Shown piece after piece: positions 24,785 to 33,552 of a DNA stretch of 64,000 nt. Numbering within the stretch: the stretch's first letter is position 1; the number at the start of each line of letters is the position of its first letter. A model generated the notes under the pieces. It ran no database searches. It was not told the DNA's origin and was given only the letters and a program-made list of their open reading frames with translations. Both the position numbers and the translations under genes were made by a program. The DNA is from an uncultured Eubacteriales bacterium (GTDB lineage Bacteria > Bacillota > Clostridia > Christensenellales > Aristaeellaceae), in the NCBI GenBank assembly GCA_902765395.1, contig CACWZP010000014.1, forward strand, positions 1 through 64,000, in the 5' to 3' direction.

Positions 24785-26272
24785 TCATCCTCGTTTCAGT
24801 GTCTTGGTGCCCTGGGGCAGGCGCTCGGGGTCGGCGGGCGAGATGTCGTACTCCCCTGCCCCTTTGCTCCCGTTGGAATGAGCGTAGGTCGCGCCGCCGT
24901 CAGGCACGCCGATGGTCTTCAGCCAGCCGCACACCTCTTGCGCGGCCTCGATCAGAAGCGGGCTTCCATCCCCCTGCCGACGCCGGCGGGAGATCTCCCG
25001 CGCGATGCGGCGGGCCGTGGTCTCGTGGGAGGGCACAAAGCCGTTGCCGCCGCAGTCGGAGCAGGTGTGCAGAAGCTGCCTGGACAGGCTCTGCCGCTCC
25101 TTCTTCCGGGTCAGCTCCACCAGCCCCAGGCCGGTGATGCCCACCACGTTCACCTTCACGCGATCCCGCGCGGCCTGTGTCCGCAGAGCGTCCAGCAGCG
25201 CTTCCTTCTGTTCCCTTGACTTCATGTCGATGAAGTCGATTACCACGATGCCGCCGATGTCCCGCAGCCGAAGCTGGCGCATGATCTCCTCTGCGGCCTC
25301 CAGGTTGTTTTTGAAGATCGTTTCCTCGGCGCCTTTCCGGCCGGTGTTTTTGGCGGTGTTCACGTCGACGACGGTCAGCGCCTCGGTCTCCTCGATCACA
25401 AGGCTTCCGCCGCTCTTGAGCCACACGTACTTTTGAAGCGCCTTGTCCAGCTGCGCGTCCACCCTGTACAGGTCGAAAAGCGGCGCGGCGCTGTCATGCA
25501 GCCGGATCCTGTCGGCATATTCCGGCGCCAGCGTTTCAGCGATGCCGCGAAGCTCGTCAAAGCAGGTCGTACCGTCGGCCCAAAGGGCGTCCACGCCGTC
25601 GTTCAGATAATCCCGCACGGCCCTGAGTGCGAGGGCGTTGTCGTCGTGCATGCGCTTCGGCGCGATGCCGTGCACGGCTCGATTCTGAATCTCCGCCCAG
25701 AGCGCGTTCAGGCGCGCGTATTCGGCGCGTATGGCCTCCTCCGGCGCTTCCGCCGCGGCGGTGCGCAGGATCAGCCCCGCACCTGTCTCGCCCACCAGGA
25801 CCTTTCCCAGGCCGTGCAGGCGGGCCCTGTCAGCTTCGGTCAGCTTCCTGGACACCCCGACATACTTCACGTCCGCAAGCAGCACCAGAAGCCGCCCCGG
25901 AAGGGTGATGTGGCTGGAGAGCCGGGGACCCTTGCCGCCGGGCTGGGACTTGATGGCCTGCACGAGCATATCCTGCCCGGGCCGTACCAGCTTTTCGATG
26001 CGGGCTTCTCCCAGCGCGTCCGAAAAACTCCTGTCGCCGCGCAAGTCCACGCCGATGTCCCCCGCCGCCAGGAAGCCGTTCTTGTCCATTCCGATGTCCA
26101 CGAACGCGGCGTTCATCCCCGGCAGCACGTTTTCGACCCGGCCCAGGTAGATGTTGCCGGACAGGTTCTCGGTATCCGGGCACTGGATGTATATCTCCGC
26201 CAGCCGGCCGTCTTCGATCACCGCCAGCCGCGCCTCATCCTGCACGCGTTCGAAGAGCAGCGTCTGCGCCAT
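24785..26272 (-). CDS. rng: Ribonuclease G/E family endoribonuclease
   Basis: The 495-residue enzyme has the N-terminal RNase H-like and S1 parts (IYLGRVENVLPGMNAAFVDIG) and a DNase I-like catalytic part. The Mg-binding aspartates lie in LTVVDVNT and VVIDFIDMK. The zinc-link cysteines are in CSDCGGNGF. It lacks the long RNase E scaffold tail and so is RNase G-like. ATG at 26272 has GGAG nine bases upstream; a GTG overlapping the previous stop is less well placed. In Clostridia this gene often sits downstream of the two radical SAM-linked genes and before rplU, but here miaB follows. Confidence 0.95.
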   Translation of the reverse strand: MAQTLLFERVQDEARLAVIEDGRLAEIYIQCPDTENLSGNIYLGRVENVLPGMNAAFVDIGMDKNGFLAAGDIGVDLRGDRSFSDALGEARIEKLVRPGQDMLVQAIKSQPGGKGPRLSSHITLPGRLLVLLADVKYVGVSRKLTEADRARLHGLGKVLVGETGAGLILRTAAAEAPEEAIRAEYARLNALWAEIQNRAVHGIAPKRMHDDNALALRAVRDYLNDGVDALWADGTTCFDELRGIAETLAPEYADRIRLHDSAAPLFDLYRVDAQLDKALQKYVWLKSGGSLVIEETEALTVVDVNTAKNTGRKGAEETIFKNNLEAAEEIMRQLRLRDIGGIVVIDFIDMKSREQKEALLDALRTQAARDRVKVNVVGITGLGLVELTRKKERQSLSRQLLHTCSDCGGNGFVPSHETTARRIAREISRRRRQGDGSPLLIEAAQEVCGWLKTIGVPDGGATYAHSNGSKGAGEYDISPADPERLPQGTKTLKRG

Positions 26273-26277
26273 GGCCG

Positions 26278-26946
26278 TCACAGCTCCATCAGGGGCTTCA
26301 AGTTCCCCTCTCCGTCCTCACCCAGCAGCAAAAGCCGGTGGATGGCGGCCTCCGGCGGCTCCACGCCCGCCATGTCCGAAAGCAGTGAAATCAGCAGGTC
26401 GGGCTTGATGGATTCCCGCTCGGTGAGCATCAGCCGGGCGTTGAAGCCGCTTTCAAAAGGCTCCATGGAGATCACCATGGGCCTGGCGTTGATCTCCTTC
26501 TCGCCGGACTTGGTCTTCTTCACCGCAGGCACGTTCTCCCGGGCCATGAACGCGGAAATCTGCGCAAGGACAGCCCCGGCGCCCTCCCCCTCCAGCGTCA
26601 CGCGGTAGTCCGCCATCTTCACCAGCGCCATGGGCGCGGGATGGCGGTCGTCCACCATGCGCACCTCCAGTACCGGCAGATCCTCCGGCAGCGCGGCGCG
26701 AATGGCGTCCTCGGTGCGCTTTCGGCCCATGGGGGCGGAGAGCTTGATGTCGATGATCTCATAATCGCTGGTCCAGCCCAGCGCCAGCGCCGAGCCGAAG
26801 GACATCACCGGATGGGGGTTGAAGCCCTGGGACCAGGCGATGGGCAGGCCTGTGCGGTTCACGGCCCGCTGGAAAAAGCGCTGCAGGTCCAGATGGGAGA
26901 TGAAGCGCAGCCGGGGCCGCTTGGCAAATCGAATCATGGCCCTCAT
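26278..26946 (-). CDS. TIGR03936 / DUF2344 radical SAM-linked protein
   Basis: The 222-residue protein begins with the typical IRFAKRPRLRFISHLDLQR and has the AWSQGFNPHPVMSFGSALALG motif. Some bacteria fuse this domain to the C-terminus of the TIGR03960 radical SAM protein. Here the two genes are separate but overlap (ATGA), which supports a shared complex. Its biochemical role is unknown; an RNA-related modification is often guessed because of linkage to rng. AGGGGG nine bases before the ATG fixes the start. Confidence 0.9.
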   Translation of the reverse strand: MRAMIRFAKRPRLRFISHLDLQRFFQRAVNRTGLPIAWSQGFNPHPVMSFGSALALGWTSDYEIIDIKLSAPMGRKRTEDAIRAALPEDLPVLEVRMVDDRHPAPMALVKMADYRVTLEGEGAGAVLAQISAFMARENVPAVKKTKSGEKEINARPMVISMEPFESGFNARLMLTERESIKPDLLISLLSDMAGVEPPEAAIHRLLLLGEDGEGNLKPLMEL

Positions 26947-28799
26947 ACGCACGCCCCCTCATAGCGCTTCATGCCGCAGCCGGTGCAGCCCTTGCGGCAG
27001 TCCGGCGTGCACTCGGCCCGCTGGGCCTTTTCCCACTCCCGAAGCAGGTATTGCTTGGTCACGCCGCAGTCCAGGTGGTCCCAGGGGAACACCTCGTCCG
27101 TGGGCCGTGGCCGGGTGGCATAGAAGTCTGGGTCGATGCCGGTCTCCTCAAAGGCCTTCAGCCACATGTCGTACTTGAACTGGTCACTCCAGCCGTCCAT
27201 GCGGCAGCCCAGTCGCCAGGCCCGCTCCAGGGCCTCGCCCATGCGGCGGTCGCCACGGGCGAACACGGCCTCGATATAGCTGATGTCCGGCGCGTGGTAC
27301 TTGAAATCCACGCCCTTCAACCGGGACAGCGCCTGCCTGAGCAGCTGCTGGCGGCGCACCACCTCATCGTAATTCAGCTGGGGCGACCACTGGAACGGCG
27401 TGTCGTTCTTCGGAACGAACACTGAGGCGCTCACCGTGATGCGCAGGCCCGGCGCGCGTCGCTCCTTGGGGATGGAGAAGTAGCACTTGCGCACCTTCTC
27501 GGCCAGGTCGGCTATGCCCAGCACGTCCTCGTCCGTCTCGGTGGGCAGGCCGAGCATGAAGTACAGCTTCACGGCAGACCAGCCCTGGTCGAAGGCATCA
27601 GTGACGGAGCGGATCAGGTCCTCCTCCGTGACGCCCTTGTTGATCACGTCCCTGAGGCGCTGGGTACCCGCCTCCGGGGCCAGCGTCAGCGCCGTCTTCT
27701 TCACCTTCTGGGTCTCCTTCAGCGTGTCCGTCAGCACGTTGTCGATGCGCTGGCTGGGCAGCGCGATGCGCACCCGCTTTGCGGCGAATTTCTCCACCAT
27801 CCGATGGGCCAGCTCCGGCAGGCAGGAATAGTCACCGCTGGACAGGCTCATCAGCGAGATCTCGTCATAGCCGGTGGAGGACACCAGCTTTTCCGCCAGC
27901 GCCATCAGCGTGTCGATCTTTCGCTCGCGGATGGGCCGGTAGATCATGCCCGCCTGGCAGAAGCGGCAGCCACGGGTGCAGCCCCGGAAGATCTCCAGCA
28001 TGATTCGGTTGTGCACGATCTCACCATAGGGCACGATCAGCTTTTCCGGATAGACGGCGCTGTCCAGGTCCTTCACCATGGCCTTTTTCACCACGGCCGG
28101 CGTGCCGGAGCCGCTCTTGGGTGTCACAGCCTTTATCGTGCCGTCGTCGTTGTAGGTTACGTCGTACAGGCTGGGCACATAGATGCCGGGGATCCTGGCG
28201 CACATCTTGAGGTATTCTTCCCGGGGCAGACCCGCGGCCTTCCACTGCTTGTACACGTCGATGGTCTGCTGGGTCTCCTCCTCCCCGTCGCCCAGCGCCA
28301 CCAGGTCCACAAAGGGCACGAGCGGCTCCGGGTTGAAGGCGCAGGGGCCGCCCACGATCACGAAGGGGCCCTCCGTCCGATCCTCCCGGCGCAGCGGGAT
28401 GCCCGCCAGATCCAGCGCCTCCAGGATGTTGGTAAAGCTCATCTCATACTGCAGCGTGATGCCCAGGATGTCAAAGTCCTTCACAGGTGTGCGGGATTCC
28501 AGCGAAAACAGCGGGATGTCGTTCTCCCGCATCAGCTGGGCCATGTCCACCCACGGGGAAAACACCCGTTCGCACCAGGCGTCGTCCCGGGCGTTGATGG
28601 AGTGATAGAGTATCTTCATGCCCAGGTGGCTCATGCCCACCTCGTAGGTGTCTGGGAACAGGAACGCGTAGCGCACGTCCACGCTATCCGGATCCTTCAT
28701 CACGGCGTTGAATTCGCCGCCCATGTAGCGCACCGGCTTCTGCACGGACATCAGCAGTTTTTCTATGCGATCAGAAAGGGACAAGTCCATTCCTCCCAT
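26943..28799 (-). CDS. TIGR03960-family B12-binding-like radical SAM protein
   Basis: The 618-residue protein has an N-terminal cobalamin-binding-like region (about 40-190, YEVGMSHLGMKILYHSIN), a radical SAM motif CTRGCRFC (about residue 276-283), and a Cys-rich C-terminus (CTPDCRKGCTGCG) that could hold another Fe-S cluster. The substrate is unknown. It opens the ten-gene leftward run that ends with rnhA and has a good sigma-A promoter upstream. The ATG at 28799 is preferred; a second ATG three codons in lacks spacing to its ribosome binding site. Confidence 0.92.
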   Translation of the reverse strand: MGGMDLSLSDRIEKLLMSVQKPVRYMGGEFNAVMKDPDSVDVRYAFLFPDTYEVGMSHLGMKILYHSINARDDAWCERVFSPWVDMAQLMRENDIPLFSLESRTPVKDFDILGITLQYEMSFTNILEALDLAGIPLRREDRTEGPFVIVGGPCAFNPEPLVPFVDLVALGDGEEETQQTIDVYKQWKAAGLPREEYLKMCARIPGIYVPSLYDVTYNDDGTIKAVTPKSGSGTPAVVKKAMVKDLDSAVYPEKLIVPYGEIVHNRIMLEIFRGCTRGCRFCQAGMIYRPIRERKIDTLMALAEKLVSSTGYDEISLMSLSSGDYSCLPELAHRMVEKFAAKRVRIALPSQRIDNVLTDTLKETQKVKKTALTLAPEAGTQRLRDVINKGVTEEDLIRSVTDAFDQGWSAVKLYFMLGLPTETDEDVLGIADLAEKVRKCYFSIPKERRAPGLRITVSASVFVPKNDTPFQWSPQLNYDEVVRRQQLLRQALSRLKGVDFKYHAPDISYIEAVFARGDRRMGEALERAWRLGCRMDGWSDQFKYDMWLKAFEETGIDPDFYATRPRPTDEVFPWDHLDCGVTKQYLLREWEKAQRAECTPDCRKGCTGCGMKRYEGACV

Positions 28800-28820
28800 T
28801 GTACAAACCTATACACACTA

Positions 28821-28849
28821 ACTTTACCACGAATCGCCCTTTTCTTCAA
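28821..28849 (-). promoter_or_regulatory. Sigma-A promoter of the ten-gene leftward run
   Basis: TTGAAG (28844-28849), 17 bp, TAAAGT (28821-28826), read leftward. Confidence 0.65.
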
Positions 28850-28916
28850 CGCCTGAATGTTAAATCACCAATGACAGGCAAACACACTTGTTTACAAAAA
28901 AAGCAAAGGGATTTAC

Positions 28917-28945
28917 TTGACGCAGAGGCGCAAACATCCTATCAT
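28917..28945 (+). promoter_or_regulatory. Sigma-A promoter of the lysA-like gene
   Basis: TTGACG (28917-28922), 17 bp, TATCAT (28940-28945). The leader would be only about 20 nt, so there is no room for a lysine riboswitch. Confidence 0.75.
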
Positions 28946-28970
28946 GTTAGCAGAATGGAGTTGAATAAAT

Positions 28971-30236
28971 ATGCAAAAGCAGCCCTTCGTCAGCCACGAG
29001 AAGCTGAAGGAGATCACCGCCCAGTTCCCCACCCCGTTCCACCTGTATGACGAGGCGGGCATTCGCCGCACCGCGCGGGATGTCGCCGACGCCTTTTCCT
29101 GGAACAACGGCTTCAGGGAATACTTTGCCGTGAAGGCCTGCCCCAACCCCTTCATACTGAAGATCCTGAAGGAAGAGGGCTGCGGCGTGGACTGCGCCTC
29201 CATCGCGGAGCTGAAGCTGGCGGAAGCCCTGGGCTTCAGCGGCGAAGAGATCATGTTCTCCTCCAACGAGACGCCCGCCGAGGAGTTTGAGTACGCCCGC
29301 AAGCTGGACGCCATCATCAACCTGGACGACATCACCCACATTGACTTCCTGGCCAAACACGGCGGCCTGCCGGAGCGGGTGTGCCTGCGCTACAATCCCG
29401 GTGGAGAGCTGCTGATCGGCTCGGTCTACATGGGCCAGCCGGACTCCTCCAAGTTCGGCATGACCAAGCAGCAGATCTTTTCCGCGGTGCAGCGGCTTAT
29501 GCAGCTGGGCGTAAAGCGCTTCGGCCTGCACGCGCTGCTGGCCAGTAACGCCGCCGACAACAACTATTATCCCGCCAACGCCCAGATCCTGTTCGACTTG
29601 GCCGTCGAGCTGCATCGCAAGCTGGGCGCGGAGCTGTTCATGGTGAACCTGTCCGGCGGCATCGGCATCCCCTACCTGCCGGAGCAGGTCATGCCCGACA
29701 TCCACGTCATCGGCGCCTCCATTCGCGAGACCTTCGGCAAGCACATGAGCGGCGAGGGGCTGGGCGGCGTGGCGCTGGCCACGGAGCTGGGCCGCTTCAT
29801 GACCGGCCCCCATGGCTGCCTGGTGGCCAGGGCCATCCACAAAAAGCACATCTACAAGGAGTACATCGGCCTGGACGCCTGCGCCGTGAACCTGATGCGC
29901 CCGGCGATCTACGATGCCTACCACCACATCACCGTGGCCGGCAAGGAGGATGCCCTGTGCGACCATGTGTATGACGTCGTGGGCTCCCTGTGCGAGAACA
30001 ACGACAAGTTTGCCGTGGACCGCGCCCTTCCGCAGATCGACGACGGAGATCTGGTGGTCATCCACGACACCGGCGCCCACGGCTATTCCATGGGCTACAA
30101 CTACAACGGCAAGCTCAAGAGCGCGGAGATCCTGCTGCATCCCGACGGGACGTTCGACATGATCCGCCGCGCCGAGACTGTGAAGGACTACTTTGCCACC
30201 TTCGACTTCTGCGACATCCTTAAGGACGTCGAATAG
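28971..30236 (+). CDS. lysA: Diaminopimelate decarboxylase-like PLP enzyme
   Basis: The 421-residue fold-type III PLP enzyme has the Schiff-base lysine in YFAVKACPNP (about residue 54), CGVDCASIAEL, a glycine-rich phosphate loop NLSGGIGIPY and the catalytic Cys in GSLCENNDKFA. It most likely converts meso-diaminopimelate to lysine. The usual HxHIGS substrate-loop motif reads GLHALLASN, which marks a divergent clade, so another D-amino acid or polyamine substrate cannot be excluded. The gene stands alone between a promoter and a perfect terminator, with no other lysine genes nearby. Confidence 0.85.
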   Translation: MQKQPFVSHEKLKEITAQFPTPFHLYDEAGIRRTARDVADAFSWNNGFREYFAVKACPNPFILKILKEEGCGVDCASIAELKLAEALGFSGEEIMFSSNETPAEEFEYARKLDAIINLDDITHIDFLAKHGGLPERVCLRYNPGGELLIGSVYMGQPDSSKFGMTKQQIFSAVQRLMQLGVKRFGLHALLASNAADNNYYPANAQILFDLAVELHRKLGAELFMVNLSGGIGIPYLPEQVMPDIHVIGASIRETFGKHMSGEGLGGVALATELGRFMTGPHGCLVARAIHKKHIYKEYIGLDACAVNLMRPAIYDAYHHITVAGKEDALCDHVYDVVGSLCENNDKFAVDRALPQIDDGDLVVIHDTGAHGYSMGYNYNGKLKSAEILLHPDGTFDMIRRAETVKDYFATFDFCDILKDVE

Positions 30237-30253
30237 AATACGGTCGACCGCAT

Positions 30254-30291
30254 AACAGACCAAAGTCTTTAAAGACTTTGGTCTGTTTTTT
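30254..30291 (+). terminator. Terminator of the lysA-like gene
   Basis: A perfect 17-bp palindrome centred at 30270/30271 (arm AACAGACCAAAGTCTTT) is followed by a T-tract. It abuts the stop codon of the convergent sigF gene. Confidence 0.92.
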
Positions 30292-31021
30292 ATGTGTCCG
30301 TGCCCGCCAACTGACGCATGCGCTTCAGAATGCGGCTCTCCATGCGGGACACCTGCACCTGGGATACGCCCATCTCCTTTGCGATCCGGGTCTGGGTGTG
30401 GGATTTGAAGTAGCGCCGGACGATCAGCGCGCGCTCCTCATCGGTGAGATCCCGCAGCAGCTTGCAGAGGGTCAGCCGCCTGTCCACTTTGGCCATGCTC
30501 TCCGTGCCCAGCACGTCCATCAGCCGAAGGTCGCCGTCCCCGCCCACCGGTTCGTTCAGCGACCGGACTGAGCGCTTGCTGTTCAGCGCCAGCAGCACGT
30601 CGCCGCTCTCCATATCAAGCGCCGACGCGATCTCCTCCACGCCGGGCTGGCGCTGATGCTCGGCTTCAAAGGTCTGGATGAACGCGGTCACCTGCCGCGC
30701 CCGCTCATGGATCGTCCGGGATACGTGGATCGGGCCGTCGTCCCGCAGGTACCTTCGGATCTCGCCCATGATCACCGGCACGGCATAGGTGGAAAACTGC
30801 ACCGGGAATGTCGGATCAAATCGATCCACGGCCTTCAGCAGTCCCAAGCAGCCGTACTGGAACAGGTCGTCGTATTCCGCCCTCCCGGCAAAGCGCTTCA
30901 CGATGTACTTCACCAGTGCCAGGTTGTCCCGGATCAGCTCCTCCCGGGCCTGCGCGTCGCCGTTTCTGGCGCGAATCAGTTTCTCCCGCGTGTCGTCGCT
31001 TTGGTAGGCCTGTTCGCTCAC
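30290..31021 (-). CDS. sigF: RNA polymerase sporulation sigma factor SigF
   Basis: The 243-residue sigma-70 family protein has region 2 (RDNLALVKYIVKRF, YDDLFQYGCLGLLKAVDRFDP), region 3 and a region 4 helix-turn-helix (TRIAKEMGVSQVQVSRMESR). It is assigned to sigma-F rather than sigma-G because it is the third gene of spoIIAA-spoIIAB-sigF. Sigma-F is the first forespore-specific sigma factor and is held inactive by SpoIIAB. Its ATG overlaps the spoIIAB stop by 4 bp. Confidence 0.96.
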   Translation of the reverse strand: MSEQAYQSDDTREKLIRARNGDAQAREELIRDNLALVKYIVKRFAGRAEYDDLFQYGCLGLLKAVDRFDPTFPVQFSTYAVPVIMGEIRRYLRDDGPIHVSRTIHERARQVTAFIQTFEAEHQRQPGVEEIASALDMESGDVLLALNSKRSVRSLNEPVGGDGDLRLMDVLGTESMAKVDRRLTLCKLLRDLTDEERALIVRRYFKSHTQTRIAKEMGVSQVQVSRMESRILKRMRQLAGTDT

Positions 31022-31473
31022 GCCCGGCGCGGAACGGCCTCGTCCCGCGGCTGGAGGCGCTTGTACAGGCGCACGGTGGTGCCCTTTCCCGGCGCGCTGC
31101 GCACGACCACCCGGTCCATGAAGCTCTCCATCACGGTAAAGCCCATGCCGCTGCGCTCCTCGTCCTCGCCGGTGGTAAAGAAGGGCTGGCGGGCCCTCTC
31201 CACATCCTCAATGCCCCTGCCCCGGTCGCTCACGTCCACCTCGATCAGCCCGTCCGCGCTGTAGCGTGCCCGCAGCCGCACCGTGCCGCTTCCGCGGGGA
31301 TAGGCGTGGACGATGGCGTTGGTCACGGCCTCGGACACGGCGGTCTTCACGTCCGCCAGCGCCTCCATCGTGGGATCCAGCGGCAGTATGAACCCACTCA
31401 CCGCCAGCCGCGCAAAGGCCTCGTTCTCCGGCAGCGCCGGGAAAACCAGCCGCATTTCGTTGACAAATTCCAT
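31018..31473 (-). CDS. spoIIAB: Anti-sigma-F factor SpoIIAB
   Basis: The 151-residue GHKL serine kinase binds and blocks sigma-F and phosphorylates SpoIIAA. The ATP-binding motifs are visible: EAVTNAIVHAYP (N box), DRGRGIEDV (G1) and ERSGMGFTVM (G2). The C-terminal VVVRSAPGKGTTV closes the fold. It sits between spoIIAA and sigF as in all endospore formers. Confidence 0.96.
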   Translation of the reverse strand: MEFVNEMRLVFPALPENEAFARLAVSGFILPLDPTMEALADVKTAVSEAVTNAIVHAYPRGSGTVRLRARYSADGLIEVDVSDRGRGIEDVERARQPFFTTGEDEERSGMGFTVMESFMDRVVVRSAPGKGTTVRLYKRLQPRDEAVPRRA

Positions 31474-31485
31474 GATGCAACCTCC

Positions 31486-31791
31486 TCAGGCCCTGCGCTC
31501 CACCAGCTGGTAGAGCCCCGCCATGTCAAATAGCTTGTCGATGCGCCGGTTCGCCGCGATCACCGCCACGCTGCCGCCCCGCCGGGCCATTTTCTTGTAG
31601 CGCCCGATGATCAGTCCGATGCCGCTGGAGTCCATGAATGTGAGCCCGCTCAGATCCAGCAGCAGCTGCTTCGCGCCGGTTTCGGCGATCAGCCTGTCCA
31701 GTTCCCGGCGCAGCCCCTCCGCGGCGCTGTGATCCAGCTCCCCGGTCAGGCGTACCACCAGGCCGTTTTTTTTCACTTCATAAGAAAGCAT
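31486..31791 (-). CDS. spoIIAA: Anti-sigma-F factor antagonist SpoIIAA
   Basis: The 101-residue STAS-domain protein has the phosphorylated serine in FMDSSGIGLIIGRYK (about residue 57). Unphosphorylated SpoIIAA releases sigma-F from SpoIIAB. The start at MLSYEVKKNG is set by GGAGGG eight bases upstream; the open frame extends further but that part would overlap the promoter. First gene of the spoIIA operon. Confidence 0.96.
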   Translation of the reverse strand: MLSYEVKKNGLVVRLTGELDHSAAEGLRRELDRLIAETGAKQLLLDLSGLTFMDSSGIGLIIGRYKKMARRGGSVAVIAANRRIDKLFDMAGLYQLVERRA

Positions 31792-31823
31792 GGAACCCTC
31801 CTGTCTCCTGTTGAGACAATAGA

Positions 31824-31851
31824 ATTCCATGCTTCGCGGGTCGAATCCTCT
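31824..31851 (-). promoter_or_regulatory. Sigma-H promoter of the spoIIA operon
   Basis: Read leftward, AGAGGATTC (31843-31851), 12 bp, ATGGAATTC (starting at 31830; core ATGGAAT 31824-31830) fit the sigma-H consensus RnAGGAwWW, N11-12, RnnGAATww. It lies 33 bp before spoIIAA and overlaps the last codons of the FtsH-like gene. Confidence 0.75.
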
Positions 31852-31857
31852 ATCGAA
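31839..31857 (-). promoter_or_regulatory. Two candidate Spo0A boxes at the spoIIA promoter
   Basis: GGTCGAA (31839-31845) and TATCGAA (31851-31857) each differ from the 0A box TGTCGAA by one base. They are 12 bp apart and cover the -35 region. In Bacillus subtilis the same promoter is driven by sigma-H and Spo0A, so the arrangement is plausible. Confidence 0.5.
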
Positions 31858-33415
31858 CAAGGTCTGACTGTGCCGATTCGCGTCTTTCGCTCGACAGGTG
31901 CGCGTCGATGATCGCCGTCGTCTCCGCGCCTTCCAGAGATTCCCGCTCCATCAGTGCCCCTGCCAGCGCCTGCAGCGCGTCCCTCTCGCCGTCGATCAGC
32001 CGCAGCGTCTCCTCGTACAGCCCGTCCAGCAGCGCCCGGCTGCGCTCCGCCGCGCCGCTCACGCCGCCGCAGGCCCGATTCAGCGCCTTCAGGGACACCG
32101 CCGGCTCCCCGGCCATGCCCAGGTCCGCGACCATGGAGGCCGCCAGTTCCGTGGCCCGGGCGATGTCGCTGGACGCTCCGGCGGTCAGCTCATCCTCGCC
32201 GAAGGCCAGCTGCTCCGCCGCGCGTCCCGCCAGCAGCACGCAGATTTGGTGCTCCATGTGCTTCTTGCCCACCATCACCCGCTCCGCCGGCACGCACAGG
32301 TTGTAGCCCGCCGCGCCGTGGCCCGCGGGAAGGATGCTCACCCGCGCCAGCCGGTTTTCAGGGGCAAGCACGCAGCTGACCAGGGCGTGCCCCGCCTCGT
32401 GCACGGCGATGATCCGCCGCTCCTGCTCGGTGGCCGCGATGGCTCGATCCGCCCCGGCGACGGTCTTGTAGAACGCGGCCTGTATGTCGGCCTGTTCGAT
32501 GCATTCGCCGTCTCGCGACGCCGCCAGCAGCGCTGCCTCGTTCAACAGGCTCTCCAGCGACGCGCCGGAAAAGCTGACCGTCTGCTCCGCCAGCGCCTCC
32601 AGGCTCACGTCCCGGGCCAGGGGCTTGCCCTGGCTGTGCAGACGGAGTATGCTCAACCGCTCGGCCCGCCCGGGCAGGCCCACCTCGATCTGCCGGTCGA
32701 ACCGCCCGGGCCGCAGCAGCGCCGGGTCCAGCGCGTCGACGCGGTTCGTGGCGGCGATGACGATCACGCCGTCGCCAGTGTGAAAGCCGGACATCTCACT
32801 GAGCAGCGCGTTCAGCGTCTGGTCGCGTTCGTCGGAGGCGCTCTCGTCCCGGCGCTTGCCCAGCGCGTCGATCTCGTCAATGAAGATCACACACTTGCCC
32901 GCCTTCCTGGCCTTCTTGAACAGCTCCCGGACGCGGCCCGCGCCGACGCCCACGTACTTTTCCACAAAATCCGAGCCGGACAGGGCGAAGAAGGGCACCC
33001 GCGCCTCCCCGGCCAGCGCCCGTGCCAGCAGCGTCTTGCCGGTGCCCGGCGGGCCATAGAGCAGCACGCCCCGGGGCATCCGCGCGCCGTAGCGTGCGTA
33101 CTTTTCAGGCTCGCGCAGATAGTCCCGCAGCTCCGCGAGGCTGCCCAGTGCCTCCGCGTTGGCAGCGACGTGGGAGAAGTCGCACTGCACCCGCGCCCTG
33201 TCGCTGACCGCGCCCCTTGCGACGCCCACGGCCTCTGTGCCTCTCGCCGGTCGCAGAGCCACGCTGGCCACGAACCCGGCCAGGGAGGCGAGTATCAAGG
33301 CCTGCGAAAGCGTCGCCCGCGCGGTGCTTCCGCTCTCAAGCGTGAATGAGAGCAGCATGCCGCCCACCGCCGCCGCCAGCGTCATCGCAGTCAGTGCCGC
33401 CTGCCATCGCTTCAT
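31850..33415 (-). CDS. Short FtsH-like membrane AAA+ metalloprotease
   Basis: The 521-residue protein has two N-terminal membrane helices separated by only about ten residues, then an AAA+ module (Walker A GPPGTGKT at about 119-126, Walker [15 protein letters not shown]-like [16 protein letters not shown]) and an M41 zinc protease domain with HEAGH. The large extracytoplasmic domain of housekeeping FtsH is missing, and the C-terminus is short. It is probably a paralogue with a special client. It lies directly upstream of spoIIA with the spoIIA promoter inside its 3' end, so a sporulation role is possible but unproven. Confidence 0.9.
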   Translation of the reverse strand: MKRWQAALTAMTLAAAVGGMLLSFTLESGSTARATLSQALILASLAGFVASVALRPARGTEAVGVARGAVSDRARVQCDFSHVAANAEALGSLAELRDYLREPEKYARYGARMPRGVLLYGPPGTGKTLLARALAGEARVPFFALSGSDFVEKYVGVGAGRVRELFKKARKAGKCVIFIDEIDALGKRRDESASDERDQTLNALLSEMSGFHTGDGVIVIAATNRVDALDPALLRPGRFDRQIEVGLPGRAERLSILRLHSQGKPLARDVSLEALAEQTVSFSGASLESLLNEAALLAASRDGECIEQADIQAAFYKTVAGADRAIAATEQERRIIAVHEAGHALVSCVLAPENRLARVSILPAGHGAAGYNLCVPAERVMVGKKHMEHQICVLLAGRAAEQLAFGEDELTAGASSDIARATELAASMVADLGMAGEPAVSLKALNRACGGVSGAAERSRALLDGLYEETLRLIDGERDALQALAGALMERESLEGAETTAIIDAHLSSERRESAQSDLVR

Positions 33416-33443
33416 GGAATCACCCCGTTATGATTGTACAAGT

Positions 33444-33472
33444 ATTGTACGCGAAGTGCACACAAATGTCCA
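33444..33472 (-). promoter_or_regulatory. Sigma-A promoter of the FtsH-like gene
   Basis: TGGACA (33467-33472), 17 bp, TACAAT (33444-33449), read leftward. A second TACAAT lies 13 bp downstream. Confidence 0.65.
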
Positions 33473-33552
33473 TGCACAACTTCTGGCAGCGGTGACTAAT
33501 TCCGGCGCTGATGGGAATACTTTGTACGAATGACATGAAACGGGATGATTGC

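Noticed and set aside
28800-28970. A lysine riboswitch before the lysA-like gene
   Set aside because: The promoter leaves only about a 20-nt leader, too short for any riboswitch.
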